Notes: a model not told the origin generated them from the letters alone. A stretch of 64,000 nucleotides of DNA from CAIKMD01 sp963740675 (GCA_963740675.1 CAVUFS010000013.1:124001-188000); one strand, 5' to 3'; counted from the stretch's first letter, positions 44,845-53,943 are shown. Program-made: numbers and translations.

Positions 44845-44907
44845 CTAACGCCGTTTGGCGTTTTCCTCCCTGAACTCGAGGCCGCGCTTGTCGCGGCCTT
44901 TTTTTAT
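44845..44907 (+). ncRNA. Small RNA resembling mmgR/suhB (alpha-r8 family)
   Basis: The order is hairpin AACGCC-GTTT-GGCGTT (44847-44862), an unpaired pyrimidine stretch TTTCCTCCCT (44862-44871) followed by GAACTCG, and a strong intrinsic terminator (AGGCCGCG / CGCGGCCT with a T7 run, 44879-44905). From memory, alphaproteobacterial mmgR/suhB RNAs share the single-stranded TTTCCTCCCT and a GC-rich terminator. The CCTCCC could pair with Shine-Dalgarno sequences. No open reading frame with a ribosome site fills this interval. Its 5' end is inferred from the promoter-like boxes upstream. Confidence 0.68.
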
Positions 44908-45146
44908 GTTTCCAATATTACTTTGGAAGGCAACATATTAATCAATATTACTCAAGTATGGTTAACAACAAATTTCTAGACTGGAACAATTTTATGTAAT
45001 ACGTTCGCTCGCGATTGAGAAAAAGCACGCTAACTATTTGTAAATATTGTTTACATCCCGATTTTTTATTCACTTTGGTTAATAAATGGGACGTGGTTCT
45101 GGGGCCGGGTCAATAACAAGTCCGGGCTTCTGCGGAGGCTGAAAAA
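44908..45146. other. AT-rich intergenic region upstream of the type I secretion genes
   Basis: About 240 bases, markedly AT-rich compared with the rest of the window (for example ATATTAATCAATATTAC and TTTTTTATTCACTTTGG). No gene is seen. It probably holds the promoter and operator sites of the tolC-like gene, including the palindrome at 45039-45055. Confidence 0.6.
45039..45055. promoter_or_regulatory. Palindrome TGTAAA-N5-TTTACA, possible operator
   Basis: Perfect 6-bp inverted half-sites flank TATTG. It is 92 bases before the start of the TolC-like gene, in the AT-rich leader, a suitable place for a dimeric regulator. The regulator is unknown. Confidence 0.4.
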
Positions 45147-46493
45147 ATGTTTGGTTGGCGGTTCGGAATTTTGAGCGGCGTGGCGATGGCGGCCTTGTTG
45201 GCTGTGATGCCGGCTCATGCGCAGAGCCTGAGCGATACCGTTCGAACGGCGGTGTCGAGCAGCCCGCGGGTCGAATCCATGATCCACAATCGGGAATCGG
45301 TCGACGCGGAAATGCGGCGCGCGAAGGGGCTTTACCTGCCGCAATTGGATGTTCGCAGCGCGATCGGTCCTGAATACACCGAAAACGTTCTGACCCAGGG
45401 CACCAATGGCCAGCATATGCGCAGCGAGCTAGGCGCCGTGTTGGCCGAGAAGCTCTATGATGGCGGCGCCACGGCGGGTCAGGTCGATCACGAGCGCGGC
45501 CGATCCAAATCCGCGGCTTATCGTATTCGCGAAAATGCGGAATTCACGGGTCTCGATGCGGTTGAAGCGCATCTCGACGTGGTTCGCTTCCGTCACGTCT
45601 TCCAATACGCGCAAGACAATGTGAAAGCGCATCAGGATCTGTTGACCCGCGTGCAGCAGCGCAGCACCGGCGGTGCCGGTCGCGCTGCCGATGTCGCGCA
45701 AGCCCAGAGCCGCCTCGATCTCGCGACCGCGACACGCGACGAGACGCGCGGCATGCTCGAAGATGCCGAGGCGCGTTATCTCAGCGTCGTCGGTGTCGCG
45801 CCGGCAGCGCTCGAAGATTCGCCGGTGCCAACCGGCGCCATCAACAACGACATCAACACCGAACTCGCCCAGCTCCAGGCGCAGAATCCGACGGTCAAAG
45901 CGCGCGAAGCCGATATCGAGGCGGCCCAAGGCCTGGTCGAGCAAGCGGATGCGCGTTTCGATCCGACCGTCTCGGTCGAGGTCAGCGGCGACAAGAATCG
46001 CAACGTCGGCGGCTTCCCTGGCCGCGACAACGAGGCGCGCGCGCTCCTCGTGCTGCGCTGGAATCTCTACGCCGGCGGTTCCGATATCGCCAATCGCCAA
46101 TCGGCTTATGCGCAGGTCGCGCAGGCGAAGACAGATCGGCTCCAGGCCTTGCGCGACGCCGAGCAGAACCTGCGTCAGTCGCAATCGGCATATAACGCGG
46201 CGATGCAGCGTATTCCTGCTCTCCAAAGCTCGCTGGCTCATACGCAGCAGGTGCGTGCCGCCTACGACCAGCAATACCAGATTGGCCAGCGCACGCTGCT
46301 CGATCTCCTCGATGCGCAGAACGAAGTCTTCCAAGCGCAGACGCGTTTGGCGACGGCGCAAGGGCAGGCCGCGTTCAATGCTTACCGCATCCTGGCGGTC
46401 GAGGGCATGCTGCTGAGCTCGCTCAACGTTGCGCCGCCAGCGGCGGCCGATCCGAACCACGCGCCGGGTATCGCGCCGCGACCGCAAGGCTGA
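45147..46493 (+). CDS. TolC-family outer-membrane channel of a type I secretion system
   Basis: A 448-residue outer-membrane efflux protein. Signal peptide MFGWRFGILSGVAMAALLAVMPAHA, then two outer-membrane-factor repeats with long helical parts. Seen are SLSDTVRTAVSSSPRVE near residue 27, TGLDAVEAHLDVVRFRHV near 134, and the C-terminal YQIGQRTLLDLLDAQNEVFQAQ near 375, typical of TolC/AggA/LapE. It is first in a likely operon with the ABC exporter and HlyD-type adaptor; spacing to the next gene is 50 bases. Confidence 0.93.
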   Translation: MFGWRFGILSGVAMAALLAVMPAHAQSLSDTVRTAVSSSPRVESMIHNRESVDAEMRRAKGLYLPQLDVRSAIGPEYTENVLTQGTNGQHMRSELGAVLAEKLYDGGATAGQVDHERGRSKSAAYRIRENAEFTGLDAVEAHLDVVRFRHVFQYAQDNVKAHQDLLTRVQQRSTGGAGRAADVAQAQSRLDLATATRDETRGMLEDAEARYLSVVGVAPAALEDSPVPTGAINNDINTELAQLQAQNPTVKAREADIEAAQGLVEQADARFDPTVSVEVSGDKNRNVGGFPGRDNEARALLVLRWNLYAGGSDIANRQSAYAQVAQAKTDRLQALRDAEQNLRQSQSAYNAAMQRIPALQSSLAHTQQVRAAYDQQYQIGQRTLLDLLDAQNEVFQAQTRLATAQGQAAFNAYRILAVEGMLLSSLNVAPPAAADPNHAPGIAPRPQG

Positions 46494-46543
46494 TCTCTTT
46501 TGTGTTGTTGAAGCCGGCCGCGCGGTCGATGCGGAGGCGAGGG

Positions 46544-48733
46544 ATGATGAGCGAGTTCGAAGTTATGGACGCACCGCCTGAAGCGGCGGCCGCGCCCGAA
46601 GCCATCGACGATCCAGTTCTCACCGCGCTTTCGATCCTCGCGGGTCTGCTCGAGCGGCCGATTTCGGCACGTGCGCTCGCCGCTGGCTTGCCGGTCAACG
46701 GCGACCCCTTGTCGCCCGAGATGGTGGTCCGTGCGGCACAGCGGGCCGGGTTTTCCGCACGCTGGCACAAGTTCGCGATCGAAGAGATTTCGCCGCTCAA
46801 CCTGCCGTGCCTGCTGTTGCTCAACGAAAACAGCGCCTGCGTCCTGACGGCGATCGAGGATGGCGAGATCGAGATGCTGCTGCCGCAGCCCGGCAGCGAG
46901 CCGATCCGCCTGCCGGTCGAGGAATTCCAGGGCTATTACGTGGGCTACGCGCTCTATGTGAAAGCGCAATACCGTTTCGATGAGCGTAGCGAGGACGTCG
47001 TCGATATCCCGGCGCCCAAGCGCTCCTGGTTCTGGAGCACGCTCTCTTCTTTCTGGCACGTTTATATTCACGCGATCATCGCCTCGCTGGTCGTCAATCT
47101 TGTCGCGTTGGCGAGCCCGCTTTTCGTGATGAATGTGTACGATCGCGTCGTGCCCAACAACGCGACCGCGACTCTGTGGGTGCTGGCCAGTGGCGTCTTC
47201 GTCGCCTTCCTTTTCGATTTCATCCTGCGCACGGCACGCAGCTATTTCGTCGACAGCGCCGGCAAGAACGCCGATGTCGTGCTCGCCAGCAAGCTTTTTG
47301 AGCATGTGATGGGCATGCGCTACGAGGCGCGGCCCGCTTCGGCTGGTGCGCTTGCTGCCAATCTTCGCGAATACGAGACGCTGCGCGAATTCTTCACCTC
47401 GGCGACATTGCTCTCGCTCGCTGATCTGCCTTTTGCGCTGCTCTTCATCCTCATCATCGGCTTGATCGCGGGGCCCGTGGCGCTTGTGCCGCTGCTCGCG
47501 GTGCCGTTGCTGCTCGGGATCGGCTTCGCTCTGCAATTCGCGCTACGCGAAGTGATGGGGCAGACCCAACGCGAAACGTTCCAGAAACACGCGATCCTCG
47601 TCGAATCGATCGAAGGCCTCGATACGATCAAGATCACGGGCTCCGAAGGCCGCGCCCAGAAACTCTGGGAGCGCTTTATTGGCAGCACGGCGCGGACGGC
47701 GATGCGTGCGCGCTTCATCTCGACGATCGGCGTCAACATCGCGACGCTCACGCAGAACCTGGTCAGCGTGCTGGTAGTGATCGTCGGCGTCTATGAGATT
47801 TCGGCCGGCAATCTCACGACCGGCGGTCTCGTTGCGGCATCGCTGCTGTCGTCGCGTGCGATGGCGCCGCTGGCGCAGCTCGCCTCCCTGTTGGTGCGTC
47901 TCCATTCGTCCTTCATGTCGTTGCGTTCGCTCGACAAGGTGATGAAAACGCCGCTCGAGCGGCCGAAGGGCAAGACCTTCCTCCATCGCCCGCAGCTTCA
48001 AGGCGAAATCGAATTCCGCGATGTCAGCTTCGTTTATCCCGGCCAGAGTCATTCGGCGCTGACGGGTGTCAGCTTCCGCATCGAGCCGGGTGAGAAGGTC
48101 GGTATCCTCGGCCGCATCGGCTCGGGCAAGAGCACGCTGGCGCGGTTGCTGACAGGGCTCTACGCGCCCAATTCCGGCGCCATTCTGGTCGATGGCACCG
48201 ATCTGCGTCAGGTCGATCCCGCGGATCTGCGGCGCAACATCGGCTATGTGCCGCAGGATGCTTTCCTCTTCTTCGGATCGGTGCGCGACAACATCGCGCT
48301 GTCCTCGCCGAATGTGTCTCATAACGCGATCCTGCGCGCCGCGACCATCGCCGGCGTTGATGATTTCATCAAGCAGCACCCCGAAGGCTACGACATGCAG
48401 GTCGGGGAGAACGGCAAGCATCTCTCGGGCGGGCAGCGCGATGCGGTAACGATCGCACGTGCGTTGCTGAGCGATCCGCCGATCCTCGTGATGGACGAGC
48501 CAAGCGGCGCGATGGACGCAACCGCCGAAGCCTGGCTCAAGCATCGCATGCGCGAGATCCTGCCGGCGAAGACTTTGCTGCTGGTGACGCATCGTCCGTC
48601 GATGCTGGATTTGGTCGATCGGTTGATCGTGATCGATAACGGCCGCGTCGTCGCCGATGGCCAGCGCGAGAAGGTGCTCCGCGCGCTCAACCAAGGCGAG
48701 CTGCGGATTGCGGCGCGGGGCGGTGCGCGATGA
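46544..48733 (+). CDS. Type I secretion ABC exporter with C39-like N-terminal domain
   Basis: A 729-residue inner-membrane exporter (LapB/LssB-like). The N-terminal C39-like domain (about 20-140) keeps the fold pattern but has no catalytic Cys, typical of RTX/adhesin exporters that recognise the C-terminus of the substrate. The membrane domain covers about 155-440 and the nucleotide-binding domain 490-715, with Walker A GRIGSGKST, Q-loop YVPQDAFLFFG, signature LSGGQRDAVTIAR, Walker B PPILVMDEPS and switch His VTHRPS. The start ATG 46544 follows GGAGGCGAGGG. The stop overlaps the adaptor start (ATGA). Confidence 0.92.
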   Translation: MMSEFEVMDAPPEAAAAPEAIDDPVLTALSILAGLLERPISARALAAGLPVNGDPLSPEMVVRAAQRAGFSARWHKFAIEEISPLNLPCLLLLNENSACVLTAIEDGEIEMLLPQPGSEPIRLPVEEFQGYYVGYALYVKAQYRFDERSEDVVDIPAPKRSWFWSTLSSFWHVYIHAIIASLVVNLVALASPLFVMNVYDRVVPNNATATLWVLASGVFVAFLFDFILRTARSYFVDSAGKNADVVLASKLFEHVMGMRYEARPASAGALAANLREYETLREFFTSATLLSLADLPFALLFILIIGLIAGPVALVPLLAVPLLLGIGFALQFALREVMGQTQRETFQKHAILVESIEGLDTIKITGSEGRAQKLWERFIGSTARTAMRARFISTIGVNIATLTQNLVSVLVVIVGVYEISAGNLTTGGLVAASLLSSRAMAPLAQLASLLVRLHSSFMSLRSLDKVMKTPLERPKGKTFLHRPQLQGEIEFRDVSFVYPGQSHSALTGVSFRIEPGEKVGILGRIGSGKSTLARLLTGLYAPNSGAILVDGTDLRQVDPADLRRNIGYVPQDAFLFFGSVRDNIALSSPNVSHNAILRAATIAGVDDFIKQHPEGYDMQVGENGKHLSGGQRDAVTIARALLSDPPILVMDEPSGAMDATAEAWLKHRMREILPAKTLLLVTHRPSMLDLVDRLIVIDNGRVVADGQREKVLRALNQGELRIAARGGAR

Positions 48734-50052
48734 GCCAGAAGATCGATAGCGATTTCCTGCCCGACTACGAATACGCGCTACGGGCGCGGACGACCCGCTT
48801 TGCCCATATCCTGACGCTGGGCGTCTGCGCATTCTGCTTCATCTTCTTGATCTGGGCGCATTTCGCGAAGCTCGACGAGGTGACGCGGGGCGATGCGCGT
48901 GTCGTGCCGTCGAGCAAGATACAGGTCGTGCAGAACCTCGAAGGCGGCATTCTCGCCGAGCTGGCGGTTCACGACGGACAGATCGTGCAGAAAGGCGACG
49001 TGCTGCTGCGCATTGCGAATACCAGTGCCGAATCGCAATATCGCGATAGCCGTACGCAATACCTGACACTCGAGGCGATGATCGCGCGGCTGAAAGCCGA
49101 GATCGCCGACAAGACGCCGCAATTTCCGCAGGAAGTACTGACGGAGGCACCGACGGTCGCGCATAGCGAGCAAGCGCTTTACGACAGCCAGCTCGACCAG
49201 TTCAAATCCAACATTGCCGTGTTGAACGACCAGCTCACGCAGAAGCAGCAGGAGATTGCCGGGCTGCAATCGAAACAACAAACGCTGTCGCGCTCGATGG
49301 ACCTGGCGAAACAGGAACGCGATATGACCGCGCCGCTGGTCGCCAATGGCGCGGCATCGAAGCTCGAGCTCGTGAAGCTGGAGCGCGGGCTCACCGATCT
49401 TCAGGGGCAACTCGACGACGTGAAGATCTCGATCCCGCAGGCCGAGGCGGCGCGGAACGAGGCGCAAAAGCGAATTCAGGAGAAGACGGCGACGTTCCAT
49501 TCGGATGCGCAGGCCGAGCTGAATAAGCATACGGCCGAGCTTGCCGCCCTCTCGCAACAAATTTTCGCGCAGCACGACCGTGTGACGCGTACCGAAGTGC
49601 GCTCGCCGGTGCGCGGCACCATCAAGGATGTGAAAGTCACGACGATCGGCGAGGTGATCAAGCCGGGCGAGGATCTTGTCGAGATCGTGCCGCTCGAAGA
49701 TACGCTGCTCGTTGAGGCCAAGGTCCGGCCGGCGGATGTCGCTTTCCTTCATCCCGGTCAGCCGGCGATGGTCAAGATCACGGCTTACGACTTCTCGATT
49801 TATGGCGGGCTCAAAGCGCAGGTCGAGGATATCTCGGCCGATACGATCAAGGACGACACGCCCAACGGTGGCACCTTCTTCCGCGTGACCCTACGGACCG
49901 AGAAGAATGCGCTCGGCAAAGGGGACAAGCCGCTGCCGATCATTCCAGGCATGACGGCAAGCGCCGAAATCCTTACCGGCCAGAAATCGGTGCTTGATTA
50001 TCTCCTGAAGCCGCTGCTCAAAGCCCGGGACGAGGCGCTGCACGAGCGCTGA
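48730..50052 (+). CDS. HlyD-family periplasmic adaptor of type I secretion
   Basis: A 440-residue membrane-fusion protein. One membrane segment (about residues 24-46, ILTLGVCAFCFIFLIWAHF), a lipoyl-like half IQVVQNLEGGILAELAVHDGQIVQKGD near 59, long coiled coils about 110-270, and the return half TRTEVRSPVRGTIKDVKVTT near 293. It ends in a beta-barrel with VKITAYDFSIYGGL near 353. It overlaps the exporter gene by 4 bases. No RTX substrate gene is nearby. Confidence 0.93.
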   Translation: MSQKIDSDFLPDYEYALRARTTRFAHILTLGVCAFCFIFLIWAHFAKLDEVTRGDARVVPSSKIQVVQNLEGGILAELAVHDGQIVQKGDVLLRIANTSAESQYRDSRTQYLTLEAMIARLKAEIADKTPQFPQEVLTEAPTVAHSEQALYDSQLDQFKSNIAVLNDQLTQKQQEIAGLQSKQQTLSRSMDLAKQERDMTAPLVANGAASKLELVKLERGLTDLQGQLDDVKISIPQAEAARNEAQKRIQEKTATFHSDAQAELNKHTAELAALSQQIFAQHDRVTRTEVRSPVRGTIKDVKVTTIGEVIKPGEDLVEIVPLEDTLLVEAKVRPADVAFLHPGQPAMVKITAYDFSIYGGLKAQVEDISADTIKDDTPNGGTFFRVTLRTEKNALGKGDKPLPIIPGMTASAEILTGQKSVLDYLLKPLLKARDEALHER

Positions 50053-50128
50053 GCGGGCAGGGGATACGGGCCTTAATCCTTCGGCCAGCCTTAACCCTTC
50101 AGTAAGCCTACGCCGCCAAACTTGGCGC

Positions 50129-50668
50129 ATGGTCTCTTCCTGGAACAGCTTGCCGGCGAATTTCGCGGGCGAGGCTATCTTGGCGCTCTACGTTTTCGCC
50201 CTGGTCTTCGCGGCCCTGAGCGACCTCGTCAGCCTGCGCATTCCCAACTGGCTGACCGGTGCGCTGGCTCTCGCTTTCCCCCTCGCGGCGCTGATTGCCG
50301 GCATCGGCCTATCCGACCATAGCGTCGACTGGATATCGCATATCGAAGCGGGCGCGGCCGTGTTCACCGTTGGCGCCATGCTCTTTGCCTGCCGCATCCT
50401 CGGCGGTGGCGACGTAAAGCTATTGGCGGCCATGGCGCTGTGGTGCGGCATTCATCTCCTGGTGCCGCTGCTCTTCCTGACCGCCGTCATCGGCGGCGTC
50501 TTCGCCCTGATCGTGCTTGGCCTGCGCCAACCTTTGGTACAGATCGCGATCCTTGCCGTGTTGCGTCGCGCCCCGGCGTTCCTACACGCGAAAATGCCTA
50601 TCCCTTATGGCATTCCGATTGCGATCGCCGGCGTCATGCTCGCGCCGCATCTGCCTTTCCTGGCCTGA
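50129..50668 (+). CDS. Prepilin peptidase, CpaA/TadV type (A24)
   Basis: A 179-residue inner-membrane aspartic protease that cleaves the leader of Flp/Tad-type prepilins. The two catalytic aspartates are in AALSDLVSLRIPNWL near residue 33 and LGGGDVKLLAAMALW near 92. About five to six membrane segments. No other tad/cpa genes are in the window, so it is an isolated copy here. Confidence 0.88.
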   Translation: MVSSWNSLPANFAGEAILALYVFALVFAALSDLVSLRIPNWLTGALALAFPLAALIAGIGLSDHSVDWISHIEAGAAVFTVGAMLFACRILGGGDVKLLAAMALWCGIHLLVPLLFLTAVIGGVFALIVLGLRQPLVQIAILAVLRRAPAFLHAKMPIPYGIPIAIAGVMLAPHLPFLA

Positions 50669-50768
50669 TTCAGGCGAGCTTAAGACTTCCAAGCCATTAC
50701 TCCCATGTGAGGCGTCAAGCGTGTGGCACGCTCTCGCAACCAATCATTAACCATGCGCGCGGATCGTC

Positions 50769-51389
50769 ATGGCGAGCGACGGCGAAATTCTTTCCGAGAC
50801 CCGAACTGAAGTAGCAGAAGTCACGAGTGCGCCATGGGAACAGCGCATTCTACAGCTCGAGGGCAAGCGCTATTCGTTGCGTCTGGAGCACGAATTCTGG
50901 ACCGCGCTCGAAGCGATTGCGTCGCGTCGCAAGCTACGCCTCAATCACCTTGTTGCCGAGATAGCGTCGCATCGCCCCAGCGATAGCAACCTCTCGTCGA
51001 CCCTGCGCGTCTTTTGCCTCGGCGAGATGGAACGCGCCACCGCGGGACGCTCACTGGCGCTGGACAGTGCGAGCATCACGGCGCTTGTCGAGGCTGCACC
51101 GATGCCGGGATTGTTGCTCGATGCCGACCAAATCGTCCTCGCTGCCAATGAAGCCTTCCTCCATTGGAGCGGGTTCAAGCGCGCGCTATTGTTACGGCAA
51201 AAGCTCGCCGCGCAGTTTCGCTTGCAAGGCGCGAGCAGCTTCGACGGCCTTTGGTCGAGGCCGATAAGGGAGGAAGAGACGCGCATCGTCGGTATCATGC
51301 CTGGCCGTATACTCGCTGCTGAAGCGAAGCTTGTACCGATGCTGAGCGCGCGCGGGCGACGGCTTTGTGTTGTTTGGGTGGCTGCCTGA
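50769..51389 (+). CDS. RHH_4-PAS protein (ribbon-helix-helix plus PAS-like sensor)
   Basis: A 206-residue cytoplasmic protein. Residues about 28-80 match the alphaproteobacterial ribbon-helix-helix type: RYSLRLEHEFWTALEAIASRR, LNHLVAEIASH, SNLSSTLRVF. Residues about 100-165 resemble a PAS fold: ALVEAAPMPGLLLDADQIVLAANEAFLHWSGF. The rest is a beta-rich tail. It is likely a DNA-binding regulator that reads a small ligand or redox signal. Its stop overlaps the start of the next gene (TGATG), so the two are coupled. Confidence 0.8.
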   Translation: MASDGEILSETRTEVAEVTSAPWEQRILQLEGKRYSLRLEHEFWTALEAIASRRKLRLNHLVAEIASHRPSDSNLSSTLRVFCLGEMERATAGRSLALDSASITALVEAAPMPGLLLDADQIVLAANEAFLHWSGFKRALLLRQKLAAQFRLQGASSFDGLWSRPIREEETRIVGIMPGRILAAEAKLVPMLSARGRRLCVVWVAA

Positions 51390-52045
51390 TGCGTTTCTCG
51401 AGGATTGCCGCAATAGCGGCGGCTCTATTCCTTCTTCCGGCGGTCGCCTTCGCTTCTTGCACGGCGAGCGTCAGCGCGCCCGCTTTCAGCGTCGCGATGA
51501 AAGATCTGCCGGTCAATTATCGTTTCGATCTCGACAGCGCTGCTTTGGCGAAGGTCGCCGATCAAAACGGGATGCCCGGGCTTAAGGGCGAAATCCCCTA
51601 CGGCCTCACCATCGGCCGCTATGACCTCAAGGTCACGGTCAATACCGATAGCATGCGCGACGGCAGCGGTTACTGCGCCCAATTGCGCGCTGCTCATGTC
51701 GAGATCGGATTGAAGCAGCTCGATGTAATCGTCGATCGCCGTTTCGCCTCGGGCTCATGTCAGCGGCAAGCTGTCCTCGATCACGAGGCCGAGCATGTCG
51801 AGGTGTTCCGCGAGGCGGTGCGGTACTATTTGCCGGCGCTCGAACGCGCGTTGGGCAAAACCTCATTGCCGCTCAACCTCCATGTCGCGGACCGCAACGC
51901 GGCGCGGGCAGCCTATCTCGGCCCGATCACCAACTCGCTGAAGCCTATTTTCGATGCGATCAACGGTCGCGCGCGCGATGGAAACACGCGTCTCGATATG
52001 CCAGAGAGTTACGCCGCAGTGTTCAAGCGCTGCAGTCATTGGTGA
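51389..52045 (+). CDS. Secreted protein with an HExxH motif (DUF922-like)
   Basis: A 218-residue protein with signal MRFSRIAAIAAALFLLPAVAFA and four later cysteines that could pair. It contains QAVLDHEAEHVEVFREAVRYY, where HEAEH is a zincin-type HExxH zinc site. The preceding beta-rich part (YGLTIGRYDLKVTVN...IGLKQLDVIVDRRF) resembles the DUF922 putative secreted Zn-dependent protease layout. Enzyme activity is not shown. The start ATG 51389 overlaps the upstream stop, coupling it to the RHH-PAS protein. Confidence 0.75.
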   Translation: MRFSRIAAIAAALFLLPAVAFASCTASVSAPAFSVAMKDLPVNYRFDLDSAALAKVADQNGMPGLKGEIPYGLTIGRYDLKVTVNTDSMRDGSGYCAQLRAAHVEIGLKQLDVIVDRRFASGSCQRQAVLDHEAEHVEVFREAVRYYLPALERALGKTSLPLNLHVADRNAARAAYLGPITNSLKPIFDAINGRARDGNTRLDMPESYAAVFKRCSHW

Positions 52046-52455
52046 GCACGCGCCGGTTGGATTGTCGTCGTCTTTGACGTTCGACGCCTTGCTTTAACAA
52101 GACAACGGAAGCTCGTCGGGTCCTTTGGCAAATCAAAGGCTAAACATGGTTCGTTTCGTTTTAACGGGATTGATACGAGTTCGTGTACTAAATGTCGCAG
52201 GTGCACAGCACCAATTCGATAACATCCCGTTGTGATCACAGATCGAATCAGCTTGCCATGTCAGCATTCACCTATTAGGGTCCGAGTTTGGTGAATGGAC
52301 GGAATAAAAGGAGGCCGCGTCGGCGAGCTGCGATCGAAAGTGTAGCGGGTCGAAGCGTTCCACAACTACCATTTGCCAATGAGCCCTAGATGGGCCGCGA
52401 TCGGTGGCGGTGCTTGCGGAGCAGCACTTGATTCAGGGACGGTAGCGGGGGGCGA
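52046..52455. other. 410-base intergenic region before the M23 peptidase gene
   Basis: No convincing gene or RNA is seen. An 8-bp inverted repeat (52265-52297) and an isolated AAAAGGAGG (about 52306-52314) without a following start codon are the only structures. It presumably carries the promoter of the peptidase-bactofilin pair. Confidence 0.6.
52265..52297. promoter_or_regulatory. Inverted repeat CATTCACC-N17-GGTGAATG
   Basis: Perfect 8-bp arms are separated by 17 bases, 159 bases before the peptidase start. It could be an operator or an RNA hairpin. Confidence 0.3.
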
Positions 52456-53943
52456 GTGGCGAAAGTATCTCAAATTCTCGGGGAACAGCTATTTCCTGAA
52501 CGGCGATTACTCTTGCAGAGCACCAGCGGCGTGCGTCATTTGGCGCTGCCGGGTTGGCTTCAGGCGATGTTGCTCGCGGTTTCGCTCGCGACGATCGGTG
52601 CTGTTGCCTATCTTTGCGTCGGCTACATGCATCTGCGCGACACGTTGGGCAGCCGCGCGGCTGATACAACTCCAGCCGTAACGCCGGTCGGCGCACAAAC
52701 CCAGCCACCGCGACTCGCCGCTGTGCCGGCGGCTACGACACCATCCGATACTCCACCAGCGCCCCGCACCGATTCGCCGGATATCGCGGAAATGCGCAAC
52801 GAGCTCGCGGCGCTTCACCAGCAAGTGACGACGCTGGACCAAAACTACGCGCAGGCCAACGCCAATGTTCAGCAGGCGACCGATAAGATCTCTGCTCTGA
52901 CGCAGCAGAACAACCAGCTCCAGACGCAGCTTAACGACGCAACCGCGCGCACGAAGACGATCCAAGAAGCGCGTGACGAAGCCGAGCGTCGTGCCAAGAC
53001 AAGCGAGCAGGCGCTGAACAGCAAGAACGGCAATTCGGAACAGCTTGCCAAGAATCTCGATGCGGCGCGCACCGAGTTGCAGCAATCCGAGGTTCAGCGC
53101 ACCACGCTGCAAAATCGCGTGCAGCAGTTGCAGATGGACCTGCAGGCAGCGCAAACGCGCGCCGACCAAGCCGATACGCATAACCCGCAGGTCGCGTCTG
53201 ATCCGCTCCGCACGCCGGCTGCACCGGCTCCGGCGCTTGTTCAGCCGATTGCGCCTGAAGCTGCGCCGCCGGAGCGCAAGCCGACGCCGACCGGCGTGCC
53301 GCACGCGCAGAACACCCCCGCGCCAGGCAACACGGGCCGACAATCGTCGGAGCTCGAGCGGTTGCTGGCTTCGACCGGGCTCGATATCGATCGCCTATTG
53401 CACGGACTCAGCAGTTCGTCAGGCGGCGGCGAGGGTGGTCCTTATATCGCGCTAAACGATCCGCGCGCGGTCGCTATGGATCATCAACGGCTCGAAGATT
53501 TGCAGAAGCTGGCGAAGAATCTTCCGCTTGCTTCGCCGCTCACGCAATACCAGCTCGGCAGCGATTACGGCGCTCGCGTCGATCCCATCAATCACAAACA
53601 ATCGTTCCACCCGGGGCTCGATATGGACGCGCCCTACCGCACGACGGTCTACAGCACCGGTGCCGGTACGGTGATTTTTACGGGTAATATGGATAGTTAC
53701 GGCAAGGTCGTCGAAATCGACCACGGTCACGGTATCGTAACCCGTTATGCGCATCTTCATCGCATATTGGTCGCCAAAGGTCAGACAGTGGGATTGCATA
53801 CGCCAATCGCGGAGCTCGGCAGTACGGGTCGTAGCACCGGTCCGCACCTGCATTACGAAGTTCGCGTCGATGGCCAAACGGTCGATCCCGCAAAGTTCAT
53901 GCAGGCAGGCAAGAATGTGGTTCAAGTCAGCGGCCAACAATAG
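52456..53943 (+). CDS. M23-family peptidoglycan peptidase with coiled coil
   Basis: A 495-residue envelope protein. One membrane segment (about 32-58), a Pro/Ala-rich linker, a long Gln-rich coiled coil (about 105-235), a second disordered linker, and a C-terminal LytM/M23 domain (about 360-490). Zinc ligands are in SFHPGLDMDAPY (HxxxD) near 390 and PHLHYEVRVDG (HxH) near 463. The start is GTG 52456 after GCGGGGGGCGA. The bactofilin gene overlaps its 3' end, a known association in bacteria whose bactofilin scaffolds position M23 enzymes. Confidence 0.92.
   Translation: MAKVSQILGEQLFPERRLLLQSTSGVRHLALPGWLQAMLLAVSLATIGAVAYLCVGYMHLRDTLGSRAADTTPAVTPVGAQTQPPRLAAVPAATTPSDTPPAPRTDSPDIAEMRNELAALHQQVTTLDQNYAQANANVQQATDKISALTQQNNQLQTQLNDATARTKTIQEARDEAERRAKTSEQALNSKNGNSEQLAKNLDAARTELQQSEVQRTTLQNRVQQLQMDLQAAQTRADQADTHNPQVASDPLRTPAAPAPALVQPIAPEAAPPERKPTPTGVPHAQNTPAPGNTGRQSSELERLLASTGLDIDRLLHGLSSSSGGGEGGPYIALNDPRAVAMDHQRLEDLQKLAKNLPLASPLTQYQLGSDYGARVDPINHKQSFHPGLDMDAPYRTTVYSTGAGTVIFTGNMDSYGKVVEIDHGHGIVTRYAHLHRILVAKGQTVGLHTPIAELGSTGRSTGPHLHYEVRVDGQTVDPAKFMQAGKNVVQVSGQQ

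Noticed and set aside
44908..45146. CtrA-type site (TTAA-N7-TTAA) in the AT-rich leader
   Set aside because: Only partial matches such as TTAACAACAAATTT are present; expected by chance in AT-rich DNA.
52373..52681. 102-residue plus-strand reading frame
   Set aside because: It overlaps the M23 peptidase start in another frame and has no supporting features.
53747..53914. 56-residue upstream extension of bactofilin
   Set aside because: It lies inside the M23 peptidase domain in another frame; the bactofilin-like sequence only begins after ATG 53915.
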